A stretch of DNA of 64,000 bases from assembly GCF_048087625.1 (NCBI RefSeq), contig NZ_CP159805.1, forward strand, positions 186,001-250,000, read 5' to 3'. Shown here piece by piece: positions 42,360-51,500 of the stretch; the stretch's first letter is position 1; each line of letters begins with the position of its first letter. A model generated the notes under the pieces. The model made no database searches. It had not been told where the DNA came from and saw only the letters and a program-made list of their open reading frames with translations. Source of the stretch: Pseudothioglobus sp905182815. GTDB taxonomy: Bacteria > Pseudomonadota > Gammaproteobacteria > PS1 > Pseudothioglobaceae. The translations under genes and the position numbers were made by a program.

Positions 42360-43124
42360 ATGTTTTCTCATGCGATTGTTAGGGTTCCTGGAAAGAGTCT
42401 AATTAATGGATTAAGCGATTCGAAAGATTTAGGATTACCAAATTATGATAATGCAATTATTCAGCATACGGCTTATATTGAGGCACTGAAATCTTGTGGT
42501 GTTGAAGTTAATGTTCTTGAGTCTTGTGAACAATACCCAGATTCAACATTTATTGAAGACGTAGCTCTAGTAACTCCAGAGTGCGTAATAATTACGCGCC
42601 CAGGAGCTCCAACCAGAAGAGATGAGGTGAGTCAAATAGATTCTGTATTAAGAAAAGAATTTATCCATATTGAATATATTGAAGCGCCAGGAACAATAGA
42701 GGCTGGAGATATTATGATGGTGGGTAGTCATTACTATATTGGTTTGTCAGATCGAACTAATGTTGATGGTGCTGAGCAAGCAATTAAACTGCTGCAAAAA
42801 TATGGTTTAACGGGCTCAACTGTTGAGCTAAATGATGTTCTTCACCTTAAGACTGGCCTTTCTTATCTAGAAAATAATAAGTTAGTAGTATGTGGAGAGT
42901 TCCTGAGTAATCCAATTTTTGAAAATTATGATTTTATAGAAATACCACAAGAAGAAAGTTATGCGGCAAACTGTATTTGGGTCAATGACTTTGTAATTAT
43001 TCCATCTGGATATCCAATATCAAAAGGGAGGATTTCAGATGCAGGTTTTAAAATAATTGAAGTTGATGTTTCAGAATTCAAAAAGCTTGATGGAGGTTTA
43101 AGCTGTTTGTCTTTGAGGTACTAG
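42360..43124 (+). CDS. ddaH: N(G),N(G)-dimethylarginine dimethylaminohydrolase
   Basis: The 254-residue protein belongs to the amidinotransferase-like fold of DDAH: RPGAPTRRDEV near 80, GTIEAGDIMM near 111, the catalytic H162 in VLHLKTGLSYL and the nucleophile C249 in LDGGLSCLSLRY. DDAH converts dimethylarginine to citrulline and dimethylamine. Other members of the fold (arginine deiminase) are longer. It follows the M20 gene by 28 bases and closes the methylated-amine island. Confidence 0.88.
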   Translation: MFSHAIVRVPGKSLINGLSDSKDLGLPNYDNAIIQHTAYIEALKSCGVEVNVLESCEQYPDSTFIEDVALVTPECVIITRPGAPTRRDEVSQIDSVLRKEFIHIEYIEAPGTIEAGDIMMVGSHYYIGLSDRTNVDGAEQAIKLLQKYGLTGSTVELNDVLHLKTGLSYLENNKLVVCGEFLSNPIFENYDFIEIPQEESYAANCIWVNDFVIIPSGYPISKGRISDAGFKIIEVDVSEFKKLDGGLSCLSLRY

Positions 43125-43157
43125 GAAATTCTTAAGTTTAATGATCAAGGTTTTAAT

Positions 43158-43508
43158 TTAATCAAATATTTCTTTAATTTCTTCAAACGTTGCGGTTATA
43201 GCATGAACATTTGAGTAACCCATTTGTTGAATTGTTAGGGCTGCAAGTGAGGCCCGACCTCCACCAGCACAGTGAGTCAATATTAAAGTTTCAGGATTGG
43301 GACACTGCTTGCCGATTTTCATTTCAATTAATCCTCTAGAAATATTTATCGAATCATTGAGACTCAATTCTTCATAATTATTTACTTCACGAACATCAAT
43401 AATTACAGAATTATTTGAATTTTGATAGAGAAGTTTTGCTGCGTTTGCATCAACGCAATTAATTTTTGTTTGAGCATCTGATATTAATTCACCTGCACTT
43501 TTGATCAT
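43158..43508 (-). CDS. rhodanese-domain protein
   Basis: The 116-residue single-domain rhodanese has VIIDVREVNNYEE near 35 and the active-site Cys80 in LTHCAGGGRASLAA. Such proteins move sulfane sulfur or act in redox sensing. The active-site loop CAGGGRA is close to the usual CxxGxRS. It stands between ddaH, which converges on it, and purH, which is upstream on the same strand. Confidence 0.85.
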   Translation of the reverse strand: MIKSAGELISDAQTKINCVDANAAKLLYQNSNNSVIIDVREVNNYEELSLNDSINISRGLIEMKIGKQCPNPETLILTHCAGGGRASLAALTIQQMGYSNVHAITATFEEIKEIFD

Positions 43509-43541
43509 TGAGAATCCCTTAATAGTTAATAAAGTTGTGTT

Positions 43542-45083
43542 TTAATGTTTGAAGTGACGAATACCCGTAAATACCATTGCTATTCCATGTTCATCAGCAG
43601 CAGCAATTACTTCCTCATCACGCATAGACCCACCAGGATGAATAATAGCACTAATTCCAGCTTCTGCAGCAGCATCTATTCCATCTCGAAAAGGAAAAAA
43701 AGCGTCTGACGCCATTACTGAGCCTTTGACTTCAAGGTTTTCATCGGCAGCTTTAATGCCAGCAATTTTAGCAGAGTAGATCCTTGACATTTGACCTGCT
43801 CCAACCCCGATCGTCATTTGGTTTTTTGCGTAGATAATTGCATTAGACTTTACATATTTAGCAACTTTCCAAGCAAACAATAAGTCGAGCATTTGTTTGC
43901 TAGTAGGCTGAATTAAAGATACGCATTTGAGATCAGAAGATTTTAAAATAACTAAATCTTTATCCTGAATAAGAAGGCCTCCAGATATTTTCTTATAGTC
44001 AAAAGCATGTTTAGCCTTTTGAAGATCACCACACTCAAGAACCCTAATGTTTTCTTTTTTAGATAGTATAGATTTAGCTTTAGAGCTGATTCTTGGGGCA
44101 ATGATTACTTCAACAAATTGTTGCTTGGTAATAGATTGAGCTGTCTCTTCATTAAGTTCACGATTAAACGCAATAATTCCCCCAAATGCAGATGTTGGGT
44201 CCGTTTGATAAGCACTAAGATAGGCCAAGTGAATATTTTCCCTTGTTGCTACTCCACATGGGTTCGCGTGTTTAATAATAACGCAGCAAGGCTCTTCAAA
44301 ATCTCGAACGCATTCTAATGCTGCATCAGCATCTGCCAAATTATTAAAGGAAAGAGGTTTTCCTTGGATTTGTTTACTGGAAGAAACAGATGCCTCAGTA
44401 AGGTTAGTCTCCTTATAAAATGCAGCACTCTGATGAGGGTTTTCTCCATAACGCATGGTTTGAGACTTTACATATTGCAAATTTAAAGTATTTGAAAACC
44501 CATCTTGTTCTCGTCCTAAATAATTAGCTATAGCGCCATCATATTGTGCAGTGTGTTCAAAGGTTTTTAGCGCTAGAGCTTTTCTGGTATCCAATGCAGT
44601 ATCACTATTATTATTTAATTCATCTAGAATAAATTGATAATCAGCACTATCAACTATTACAGTTACTGATTCATGATTTTTTGCACTTGAACGTAGCATT
44701 GCAGGTCCACCAATATCAATATTTTCAATGGCATCATCGTGGGTACAGTTTGGGTTTGAAATAGTTTGTTGAAAAGGATATAAATTTACAACGACTAAGT
44801 CAATTGGGCTGATGTTATTTTCTAACATTACAGCTTCATCTTTACCTCTTCGAGCCAAAATTCCACCATGGATCTTTGGATTGAGAGTCTTAACACGGCC
44901 TGACATCATTTCTGGATAGCCTGTGAAATCCGATACTTCAATTACAGGGATATTATTATCTTTTAGAAGTTTGGCAGTTCCACCCGTGGAAATAATTTCG
45001 ATATCTAGTGAAGAAAGTCCTAGAGCAAATTCAACTACTCCAGTTTTGTCAGAAACGCTAATTAAAGCTCGCTTAATAGACAT
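43542..45083 (-). CDS. purH: bifunctional AICAR formyltransferase/IMP cyclohydrolase
   Basis: PurH performs the last two steps of IMP synthesis, using 10-formyl-THF. The 513-residue protein begins with the cyclohydrolase domain (LISVSDKTGVVEFALGLS) and contains the transformylase signature MRYGENPHQSAAFY near 212 and IKHANPCGVATREN near 270. It ends FTGIRHFKH, typical of PurH. Normal length. The gene usually following, purD, is not next to it. Confidence 0.96.
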   Translation of the reverse strand: MSIKRALISVSDKTGVVEFALGLSSLDIEIISTGGTAKLLKDNNIPVIEVSDFTGYPEMMSGRVKTLNPKIHGGILARRGKDEAVMLENNISPIDLVVVNLYPFQQTISNPNCTHDDAIENIDIGGPAMLRSSAKNHESVTVIVDSADYQFILDELNNNSDTALDTRKALALKTFEHTAQYDGAIANYLGREQDGFSNTLNLQYVKSQTMRYGENPHQSAAFYKETNLTEASVSSSKQIQGKPLSFNNLADADAALECVRDFEEPCCVIIKHANPCGVATRENIHLAYLSAYQTDPTSAFGGIIAFNRELNEETAQSITKQQFVEVIIAPRISSKAKSILSKKENIRVLECGDLQKAKHAFDYKKISGGLLIQDKDLVILKSSDLKCVSLIQPTSKQMLDLLFAWKVAKYVKSNAIIYAKNQMTIGVGAGQMSRIYSAKIAGIKAADENLEVKGSVMASDAFFPFRDGIDAAAEAGISAIIHPGGSMRDEEVIAAADEHGIAMVFTGIRHFKH

Positions 45084-45131
45084 CTTTTAAGAATTAAAAT
45101 TTAGATATTTTAAGGAATTGATTATAAACTC

Positions 45132-45362
45132 TTACAGGTTATAAAGGCTTACTTTTTTCTTTAGGGTCGCTCTGTTTATGCCAAGGATTCTGGCAGCTTC
45201 GCTTTGATTTTGATTGACTTTATCGAGGACAAACTTAATAGTAGCTGACTCAGTTTGTTGGGTAACCATCTTAAAAACTCCATTTGATGTTTCACCATTC
45301 AAGTCCGAGAAATACTTCTCGAGACTATCTTTGATACAATCCTGTAAACCCCTTTGTGTCAT
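45132..45362 (-). CDS. fis: Fis-like nucleoid DNA-binding protein (short form)
   Basis: The 76-residue protein is the core of Fis: LQDCIKDSLEKYFSDLNG, then a central helix, and the helix-turn-helix NQSEAARILGINRATLKKK at the end. E. coli Fis has 98 residues; the missing part is the N-terminal beta-hairpin arm that stimulates DNA invertases. The core that bends DNA and controls ribosomal promoters is present. The ATG overlaps the dusB stop by four bases, the conserved dusB-fis operon. Confidence 0.93.
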   Translation of the reverse strand: MTQRGLQDCIKDSLEKYFSDLNGETSNGVFKMVTQQTESATIKFVLDKVNQNQSEAARILGINRATLKKKVSLYNL

Positions 45363-46327
45363 ATTGAATACAAAAAATCATGAAAAATTGAATATTGTTC
45401 AGAGTGATCAGACACTCTATTAATGTTTGGCCAAAATGCTGTCCCTTTTTCTTGGTCAAGGTGCATAGAATACCAAAAAATATGCTTTCTGGATAACTGT
45501 GTGCCCATTTTATGTCCATAAAAATCATGAATTTGAAGAATATGGCTCAAGATAAGGGGAATTTTTTTATCTAAAGAAGTCTCTTCTGCTTTGTTTCCTG
45601 TCTTTAAAAAATGGTTAACCTGACCAACCAGCCAAGGATTTCCTTGTGTTGCTCGACCAAGCATGATGGCATCCGCACCAGTGAAGTCTAATACATCTTT
45701 AGCTTTTTCTGGGGAGGTGATATCACCATTTGCAACAACAGGAATTGATACCATTTTGGTAATCTTTTTAACTGTATTAAATTCAGCTTCACCATTATAT
45801 TTTTGTGACCTAGTTCTCCCATGAATTGCCAGCATTTGTATGCCAAACTCTTCAGCAATTTTTGCGATAATAGGGGCATTTTTATTTTCTTCATTCCATC
45901 CTGTGCGCATTTTGAGAGTAACAGGAATATCAACTGCATTAACGACAGACTTAATAATGTCTTCAACAAGTTTTTCGTTTTGCATTAAAGCTGAACCGGC
46001 AGCTTTATTGCAGACCTTTTTTGCAGGACAGCCCATATTGATATCTATAATATCTGCCCCAAAATCAACCGCTTTTCTGGCGGATTCAGCTAATTCTTCT
46101 GCCTCTGAGCCTGCTATTTGAATACTAATAGGAGATTGTTCTGACGTAAAGTCTAAACGGTGTTTGGATTTATTTGAATTAAGAAGGTGGTTTTGCATCA
46201 CGACCATCTCAGAAGTTGTTAGACCAGCACCTTGTGCTCTGCATATCATTCTAAAGGGTTTATCACTCGTACCTGCCATTGGCGCAAGTAAAACTTGTGA
46301 TGGAAGAGAGTAAGGGCCAATATTCAT
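45359..46327 (-). CDS. dusB: tRNA-dihydrouridine synthase B
   Basis: This FMN enzyme reduces uridine 17 in tRNA. The 322-residue TIM barrel has VLLAPMAGTSDKPFR near the start, DINMGCPAKKVCNKAAGSAL with the catalytic Cys near 100 and AIHGRTRSQKYNG near 165. The end is close to typical DusB. It is upstream of fis with a four-base overlap and follows def on the same strand, spaced by four bases. Confidence 0.95.
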   Translation of the reverse strand: MNIGPYSLPSQVLLAPMAGTSDKPFRMICRAQGAGLTTSEMVVMQNHLLNSNKSKHRLDFTSEQSPISIQIAGSEAEELAESARKAVDFGADIIDINMGCPAKKVCNKAAGSALMQNEKLVEDIIKSVVNAVDIPVTLKMRTGWNEENKNAPIIAKIAEEFGIQMLAIHGRTRSQKYNGEAEFNTVKKITKMVSIPVVANGDITSPEKAKDVLDFTGADAIMLGRATQGNPWLVGQVNHFLKTGNKAEETSLDKKIPLILSHILQIHDFYGHKMGTQLSRKHIFWYSMHLDQEKGTAFWPNINRVSDHSEQYSIFHDFLYSI

Positions 46328-46331
46328 AAAA

Positions 46332-46829
46332 TTAAAACTTTAAGGTATTTTTTTCGGCTTTCTTTTTTAGGCGTTTTTGTTTCAATTTAGATAAATGATC
46401 TACAAATAATATGCCATTTAAGTGATCCATTTCATGTTGTATACAAACTGCCAGCATCTCACTTGCATGAATTTCACACAACTCACCAAGCTGATTAAGC
46501 GCACTAACTTTTATTTCATTAGATCTTTTAACACTTTCATAGTAATTTGGAACTGAAAGGCATCCTTCCTCCCATTCAATTTCGCCATTTTTTTCAATTA
46601 TTTTTGGGTTTATTAGACATAGTGGCTGGTTGCATTCATCTGAAGTATCAATGACAATGATGCGCTTATGAAAATTAACTTGGGTTGCGGCTAAACCAAT
46701 TCCAGGAGCGTCATACATAGTTTCAAACATGTCTTTAACTTGCTTCTTGATCTCTGTATTAACGACGTCTACTTCTTTTGCAACCGTCCTTAAGCGTTTA
46801 TCGGGGTACTTTAAAATTTCTAAAATCAT
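46332..46829 (-). CDS. def: peptide deformylase
   Basis: Def removes the formyl group from nascent proteins. The 165-residue protein has the three motifs GIGLAATQ (44-51), EGCLSVP (about 88-94, with the metal Cys) and QHEMDHLNG (about 131-139, with the two His ligands and catalytic Glu). Length is normal. It is not paired with fmt as in E. coli but overlaps nadB by four bases, so translational coupling is likely. Confidence 0.96.
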   Translation of the reverse strand: MILEILKYPDKRLRTVAKEVDVVNTEIKKQVKDMFETMYDAPGIGLAATQVNFHKRIIVIDTSDECNQPLCLINPKIIEKNGEIEWEEGCLSVPNYYESVKRSNEIKVSALNQLGELCEIHASEMLAVCIQHEMDHLNGILFVDHLSKLKQKRLKKKAEKNTLKF

Positions 46830-48385
46830 GTTTTAATCATAACAGTGTTATGTATTTCGTTAAGTTGATTTGGATAATCTTGGTTAAAGTGCAGGCCTCT
46901 GCTTTCTTTTCTTGAGATGGCTGATTCTACAATAATTTTTGATGTTTGAGCTAAGTTTCTTAGTTCAATTAAATCATCAGTTATAGTATAAATGCGGTAA
47001 TATTCATCAACTTCTTTGTTTATTTGTTGAATTTTTAAATAGGCTGAATTAAGTCGATTATCACTTCTGACTATGCCTACAAAGTTCCACATAATGAGTC
47101 TGATTTCAAGCCATAAGTGGGAGATTACTACTTTCTCTTTTGAAGGGGCTACTCTAGAAGCATCCCATTTTGTAATAGAAGGGAATACTTCTTCGAAGAC
47201 ACTTTCATTAATATGCTTGGCGCAAGATTTTGCAAAAACAATGCATTCAAGTAAAGAGTTGCTTGCTAATCTGTTGGCACCATGCACACCACTATGAGCT
47301 ACTTCTCCAATTGCATAAAGGTTTTTAATATTACTTTGTGCATCTAAATTTGTATCAACTCCACCGCAGGTGTAATGAGCAGCTGGGACAACTGGCAAGG
47401 CTTCATTACATATATCAATACCTAGCTCATTGCATCGCTGTGAAATAGTGGGGAAGCGTGACTTGATCCATTTGGCATCTTTGAATGATATATCAAGATA
47501 AACGCAGTCATACCCATTAACCTTCATTTCATTATCGATAGCTCTTGCCACAATATCCCTGGGAGCAAGTTCAAGTCTGCTGTCATACTTGTGCATGAAT
47601 TCTTTACCATTTGGTAGAAGAAGTTTTGCTCCTTCGCCTCTTAATGCTTCAGAGATTAAAAATGACTTAGCATGAGGATGAAAAAGACACGTTGGGTGAA
47701 ATTGTGTAAATTCCATATTAGTAATATGACAACCAGCTCGATAGGCCATGGCAATTCCATCACCAGTTGAGGTGTCTGGGTTTGAAGTATAAAGGTAGGA
47801 TTTTGATGCTCCTCCAGTGGCTAATATAGTTTTATGGGAAGAAAAAGTACTAACCTCTTTTGTACTTTTATTGAAAACATATGCTCCATTGCAGTTTCCA
47901 TCATTAACTAGCAAGTCAACTGCTACATATTGCTCAAAAAGTGTAATATTATTTTTTTGTTTAACTTTTGCTAGTAAGTTAACTTGGATTGATTGACCAG
48001 TTTTATCAGCAACATGAGCTACTCTTTTTGAACTATGACCACCTTCAGTAGTTAGGTCGTAGTTGTTATTGACGTGTGAAAATTTTACACCAGTATTTTC
48101 AAGGTCTGAAATTGCTGAAGGAGCTTGCTCCACCATAAACCTAATACTTTTTTCACTGCCTAAGTTAAATCCAGTATTTATTGTGTCCAAAATATGTGAC
48201 TCAAAGTTATCTTCTGGGTCAAGCACTGCAGATATGCCTCCTTGAGCATAATAAGAAGAGCCTTCTAATACTTTATCTTTTGCTATTACAGCTATTGAGA
48301 GCTTTTCAGAAAGCTGAATTGCATTCATCAAGCCTGCAGCTCCAGAGCCTATAATAAGAACGTCAAATTGATAATTGTTTGCCAT
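46826..48385 (-). CDS. nadB: L-aspartate oxidase
   Basis: NadB oxidises aspartate to iminoaspartate for NAD synthesis. The 519-residue flavoprotein starts FDVLIIGSGAAGLMNAIQLS and has the YAQGGISAVLDPEDN and EFTQFHPTCLF motifs of the succinate dehydrogenase/NadB superfamily. VPAAHYTCGGVDTNLDAQSN near 350 and IGEVAHSGVHGANRLASNSL near 372 complete it. The end contains the C-terminal capping helix region. nadA and nadC are not nearby. Confidence 0.94.
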   Translation of the reverse strand: MANNYQFDVLIIGSGAAGLMNAIQLSEKLSIAVIAKDKVLEGSSYYAQGGISAVLDPEDNFESHILDTINTGFNLGSEKSIRFMVEQAPSAISDLENTGVKFSHVNNNYDLTTEGGHSSKRVAHVADKTGQSIQVNLLAKVKQKNNITLFEQYVAVDLLVNDGNCNGAYVFNKSTKEVSTFSSHKTILATGGASKSYLYTSNPDTSTGDGIAMAYRAGCHITNMEFTQFHPTCLFHPHAKSFLISEALRGEGAKLLLPNGKEFMHKYDSRLELAPRDIVARAIDNEMKVNGYDCVYLDISFKDAKWIKSRFPTISQRCNELGIDICNEALPVVPAAHYTCGGVDTNLDAQSNIKNLYAIGEVAHSGVHGANRLASNSLLECIVFAKSCAKHINESVFEEVFPSITKWDASRVAPSKEKVVISHLWLEIRLIMWNFVGIVRSDNRLNSAYLKIQQINKEVDEYYRIYTITDDLIELRNLAQTSKIIVESAISRKESRGLHFNQDYPNQLNEIHNTVMIKT

Positions 48386-48450
48386 AATTTATTGATACAA
48401 AAAGACACAAAATAAAAATTATTAAATTAATTTTTATATATAATTTCGCG

Positions 48451-48538
48451 TAAGTTAAAAACTACTATATTTAACTTATTTCTCCTTTTAATAGTAGACT
48501 AACCCCACTCTCTTATTCGAGGTGGGGTTTTTTATTTT
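48451..48538 (+). ncRNA. candidate small RNA ending in a Rho-independent terminator
   Basis: Two hairpins follow a -10-like TATAAT at 48439-48444 on the plus strand. The first is CTACTAT (48462-48468) with ATAGTAG (48491-48497). The second is AACCCCAC (48501-48508) with GTGGGGTT (48522-48529), followed by a run of T. The terminator polarity is plus, but both neighbouring genes are on the minus strand, so an unannotated plus-strand transcript of about 85 nt is the simple reading. No convincing -35 box is seen and no ORF of note is present. Confidence 0.5.
48501..48538 (+). terminator. Rho-independent terminator, plus-strand polarity
   Basis: An 8-bp stem, AACCCCAC with GTGGGGTT (48501-48508 and 48522-48529), and a T-rich tail fit a strong intrinsic terminator. 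In the minus direction no T run follows the stem, so it does not serve the exporter gene that ends at 48532. Confidence 0.8.
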
Positions 48539-50823
48539 ATAAGCCTTTGGTTATTCATTTTGGGTTTAAAAATTATTAGTAACTTGGGAAGTAATGTTAG
48601 ATTAACAATTACAGCACTCAACATAGCAGTCGCCATAAAAATACCAAAATAAATACTCGGAGTAAAGTGCGATAATATTAGTACTAAGAACCCAATTGCA
48701 ACTGTGGCAGCTGTATAAAACATTGAGATACCAATAGTGCTATGCGTTCTGTACATCGAAGATAAGTAGTCACCATCCTTTAAAACCTCATTTTGAAATC
48801 TACTGATGTAATGGACTGCATTATCAATTCCGATTCCAATAGCAATGGCTGCTATAGTTATTGTCATAATATCTAGCGGTATATTTGCTAAACCCATAAC
48901 CCCTAAGATTAATAGCGATGGAATTACATTTGGCAACACAGCTATAAGTGCAATTGATGCTGATCTAAATATGAATAAAAAAAGTATAAAGATAATTATA
49001 AAGACGCTAGTTATAGTCTTTATTTGAGATTTAAATAAACTTTGAAGAAGATTGTTGTAAAGTGAAAATGTCCCTGTGAAATAAAAATCTTCTTGATTAA
49101 AGTTAAAGTTTTTAATCAACTCATTATTGATGTCATTAATGAGTTGGTTTCTATTTAACCCTATTGTTGTTTCTTTAATTCTTGCTACTATCCTTATTTG
49201 GTCACTATCATCTGATATATGTGGCTTTAAAATCTGTTCTTTAGCAAATTCAGGCATATTATTTTTACCTAAAGTTAACAAAAATCCATTAGGTGTTTTG
49301 CCATTGTTTGATTTTTTAAGGATCTGCATGAATGTATCAATTGACAAAACCTTTCCAATGCTGGGTATGCCATCAAGGAACTTATGAACCTCATGGAAGT
49401 CATCCCTTAAACTTGAATCTGCCCAATATGCATTTGCAATATCATTAAAAACAATTTCCAATGGAACTGTCCCGCCCAGCTCTTTATCAATTAAGTTAAG
49501 CCCTTGATAAATCTCTGTATCTTTTTTAAAGTAGTTTATAAAGCTATTCTCTACTGTAAGTTTACTTACGCCAATAAAAGCAATAATCATAGTTAAAATG
49601 AGAGTTACTAGTATTCGCTTACCAAACTTATCTGTAATAATTGCAAATTTTTCTAATACTAAGAATTGATCTGGATGACTTGCAGTTATAGGTTTTGGTA
49701 GAAGCATCGTAAATATTGCAAAACTAATAAATGATAATACAAAAGCTATCATTACTCCTATACTCATCATTAAGCCAAAGTCAATTACAGGTTTAACATT
49801 ACTTGTAGTTAATGAAACAAATGCAGCTATAGTTGTAATTACGGTGAAGGTGCATGGTTTAATCATTTCTGTCAAAGTCTGCTTTGTTAATTCTGAAGAC
49901 GTTGCATCAGGATTATTGCTCGATATTTCTCTATAGCGAACCACTAAATGAATAGTTACAGATAGGGTCATAACAAGAAGAAGAGAGAAAAAATTTGCTG
50001 AAATAACGGTAACTTTCCAGCCAACAGCACTTATTACTCCAGTCATGAAAAGAGCTCCAATAATACTAATCATTATTGGAACTGCAACCCATCGAATTTT
50101 ATGAAAAAAGAATGCTAGCATTATGGACATTGCCAAAATAACAGCAAGACTAAATACTATTAAATCATTTTTGATATATGCAATTGCATCATTTCTTATC
50201 ATTGGAACTCCGCCCAAGAATAAGCTTGCTTCATTTCGATATTCATTCATCGTTAGACGTATGTCTTCGATTATTACTTTCAAAGTTTCTTGATTAATTA
50301 ATATTTCTGGATTGTCAGTAGCAAGTGGAATTAACAACGCTGTTGTTTTTAAGTCTGTGCTAACTAGGTTGTTAGCGTAAAGTGGGCTATTTTTAAATTC
50401 ATTTTCAATGTAAGACAGTTCTGCCTTGCCATTATCAATTGTATAAACATCACTCGCAAGTTCAATAAGAGAAAGAGGTGGAGATTCAAATAGAGAAACG
50501 TCAAGTATTGATATTACTGAATTAATACCTTCAATATTGAGTAAGTCATCTCTTAAGGAGCGCAGGTGAGATATCTGTTTAGTGCCAAGTATAGTTTCTT
50601 CATTAGCCGTGTAGCTAATTACTAACGATTCATCAGAGCCAAAAGTTTTTTGAGTATCAAAATAAAGTTCTAGGTTGTTATCACCCTCTAGTGATAATGA
50701 CTCTGAGGAGGCATCAAGTGAGAAATTTTGAATTTGTAGAAATGTTGCTCCAATAACAATTAAAAACAGAGCTAAAGACCATGCTGGCTTCTTAATTAAG
50801 AAATTCAATAAAGAATTAAGCAT
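48532..50823 (-). CDS. RND superfamily exporter (MMPL/SSD-type)
   Basis: The 763-residue membrane protein has a pattern of one N-terminal helix, a large periplasmic loop and blocks of helices repeated twice, about twelve in all. MTITIAAIAIGIGIDNAVHY in the C-terminal half is a typical RND helix with an Asp. Such proteins export lipids, hopanoids or hydrophobic compounds. The adjacent partner (fusion protein, outer-membrane channel) is absent, in keeping with MMPL-like members that act alone or via lipoproteins. Substrate unknown. Confidence 0.85.
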   Translation of the reverse strand: MLNSLLNFLIKKPAWSLALFLIVIGATFLQIQNFSLDASSESLSLEGDNNLELYFDTQKTFGSDESLVISYTANEETILGTKQISHLRSLRDDLLNIEGINSVISILDVSLFESPPLSLIELASDVYTIDNGKAELSYIENEFKNSPLYANNLVSTDLKTTALLIPLATDNPEILINQETLKVIIEDIRLTMNEYRNEASLFLGGVPMIRNDAIAYIKNDLIVFSLAVILAMSIMLAFFFHKIRWVAVPIMISIIGALFMTGVISAVGWKVTVISANFFSLLLVMTLSVTIHLVVRYREISSNNPDATSSELTKQTLTEMIKPCTFTVITTIAAFVSLTTSNVKPVIDFGLMMSIGVMIAFVLSFISFAIFTMLLPKPITASHPDQFLVLEKFAIITDKFGKRILVTLILTMIIAFIGVSKLTVENSFINYFKKDTEIYQGLNLIDKELGGTVPLEIVFNDIANAYWADSSLRDDFHEVHKFLDGIPSIGKVLSIDTFMQILKKSNNGKTPNGFLLTLGKNNMPEFAKEQILKPHISDDSDQIRIVARIKETTIGLNRNQLINDINNELIKNFNFNQEDFYFTGTFSLYNNLLQSLFKSQIKTITSVFIIIFILFLFIFRSASIALIAVLPNVIPSLLILGVMGLANIPLDIMTITIAAIAIGIGIDNAVHYISRFQNEVLKDGDYLSSMYRTHSTIGISMFYTAATVAIGFLVLILSHFTPSIYFGIFMATAMLSAVIVNLTLLPKLLIIFKPKMNNQRLIK

Positions 50824-50839
50824 ATCTGCCTAGTTCAAG

Positions 50840-51493
50840 TTAAAAGGTAAATTTGACAGATAGCTCAGAACCTCTCATGATGTCTAAATGCGTTTCAAAA
50901 AGGGATTTGGAGTGCCATTCATTTTCATTTAGACGAGTAACAAGAGTTGCATGCATTTGGTTTTTTGATCCAACAACTACAAATAATTTTCCACCTAAAT
51001 TTAGAAGTTTTTTTAAGTCTTTATTAATTTCAGGAAGAGCACATCCTAGAACAATTGCATCAAACTGTCCATTCTCAAAATTAGAAGTTAGAAAGCTTTC
51101 ATGCTTAAGGGTTATATTGCTTAAATTAAGTTTATTAATCTTACTTTTTGCTAAAGCATGTAAGTCTTTATCAGCATCAATACTTATAACTGAATTTGAT
51201 AGTAAAGATAGTACGGAGGTAAAGTAACCACTTCCAGTGCCAACTTCTAGAACATTTTCATGGCCTTTTAGATCAAGGCTATCTAGAATCCTACCCTCAA
51301 TTTTTGGTGAAAGCATTTTGCCTACCTTATTAAGAGGTATTTCAATATCAGCAAATACTAACTTCTGATATTCTTCTGGAACAAAGTTTTCACGTGGGGT
51401 ATCTGTTAATGCTTGATTTGCTCTCACATTGAGACCACCCCAAGGCCTTACTTGCTGTTCAATAACATTTTTTCTGGCTTGTTTAATATCCAT
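50840..51493 (-). CDS. pcm: protein-L-isoaspartate O-methyltransferase family protein
   Basis: This 217-residue SAM enzyme repairs or is related to repair of isoaspartyl residues. Motifs are RPWGGLNVRANQALTDTPRE, then VPEEYQKLVFADIEIPL, and the SAM-binding LEVGTGSGYFTSVLSLLS near 80. The active-site serine/threonine loop of canonical Pcm is not obvious, as in many PCMT-like relatives. It lies between the exporter and lpd on the same strand. Confidence 0.85.
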   Translation of the reverse strand: MDIKQARKNVIEQQVRPWGGLNVRANQALTDTPRENFVPEEYQKLVFADIEIPLNKVGKMLSPKIEGRILDSLDLKGHENVLEVGTGSGYFTSVLSLLSNSVISIDADKDLHALAKSKINKLNLSNITLKHESFLTSNFENGQFDAIVLGCALPEINKDLKKLLNLGGKLFVVVGSKNQMHATLVTRLNENEWHSKSLFETHLDIMRGSELSVKFTF

Positions 51494-51500
51494 ATTTCAC

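Noticed and set aside
48501..48538. The hairpin as the terminator of the RND exporter gene
   Set aside because: Read on the minus strand, no T run follows the stem, whereas the plus strand has a perfect tail.
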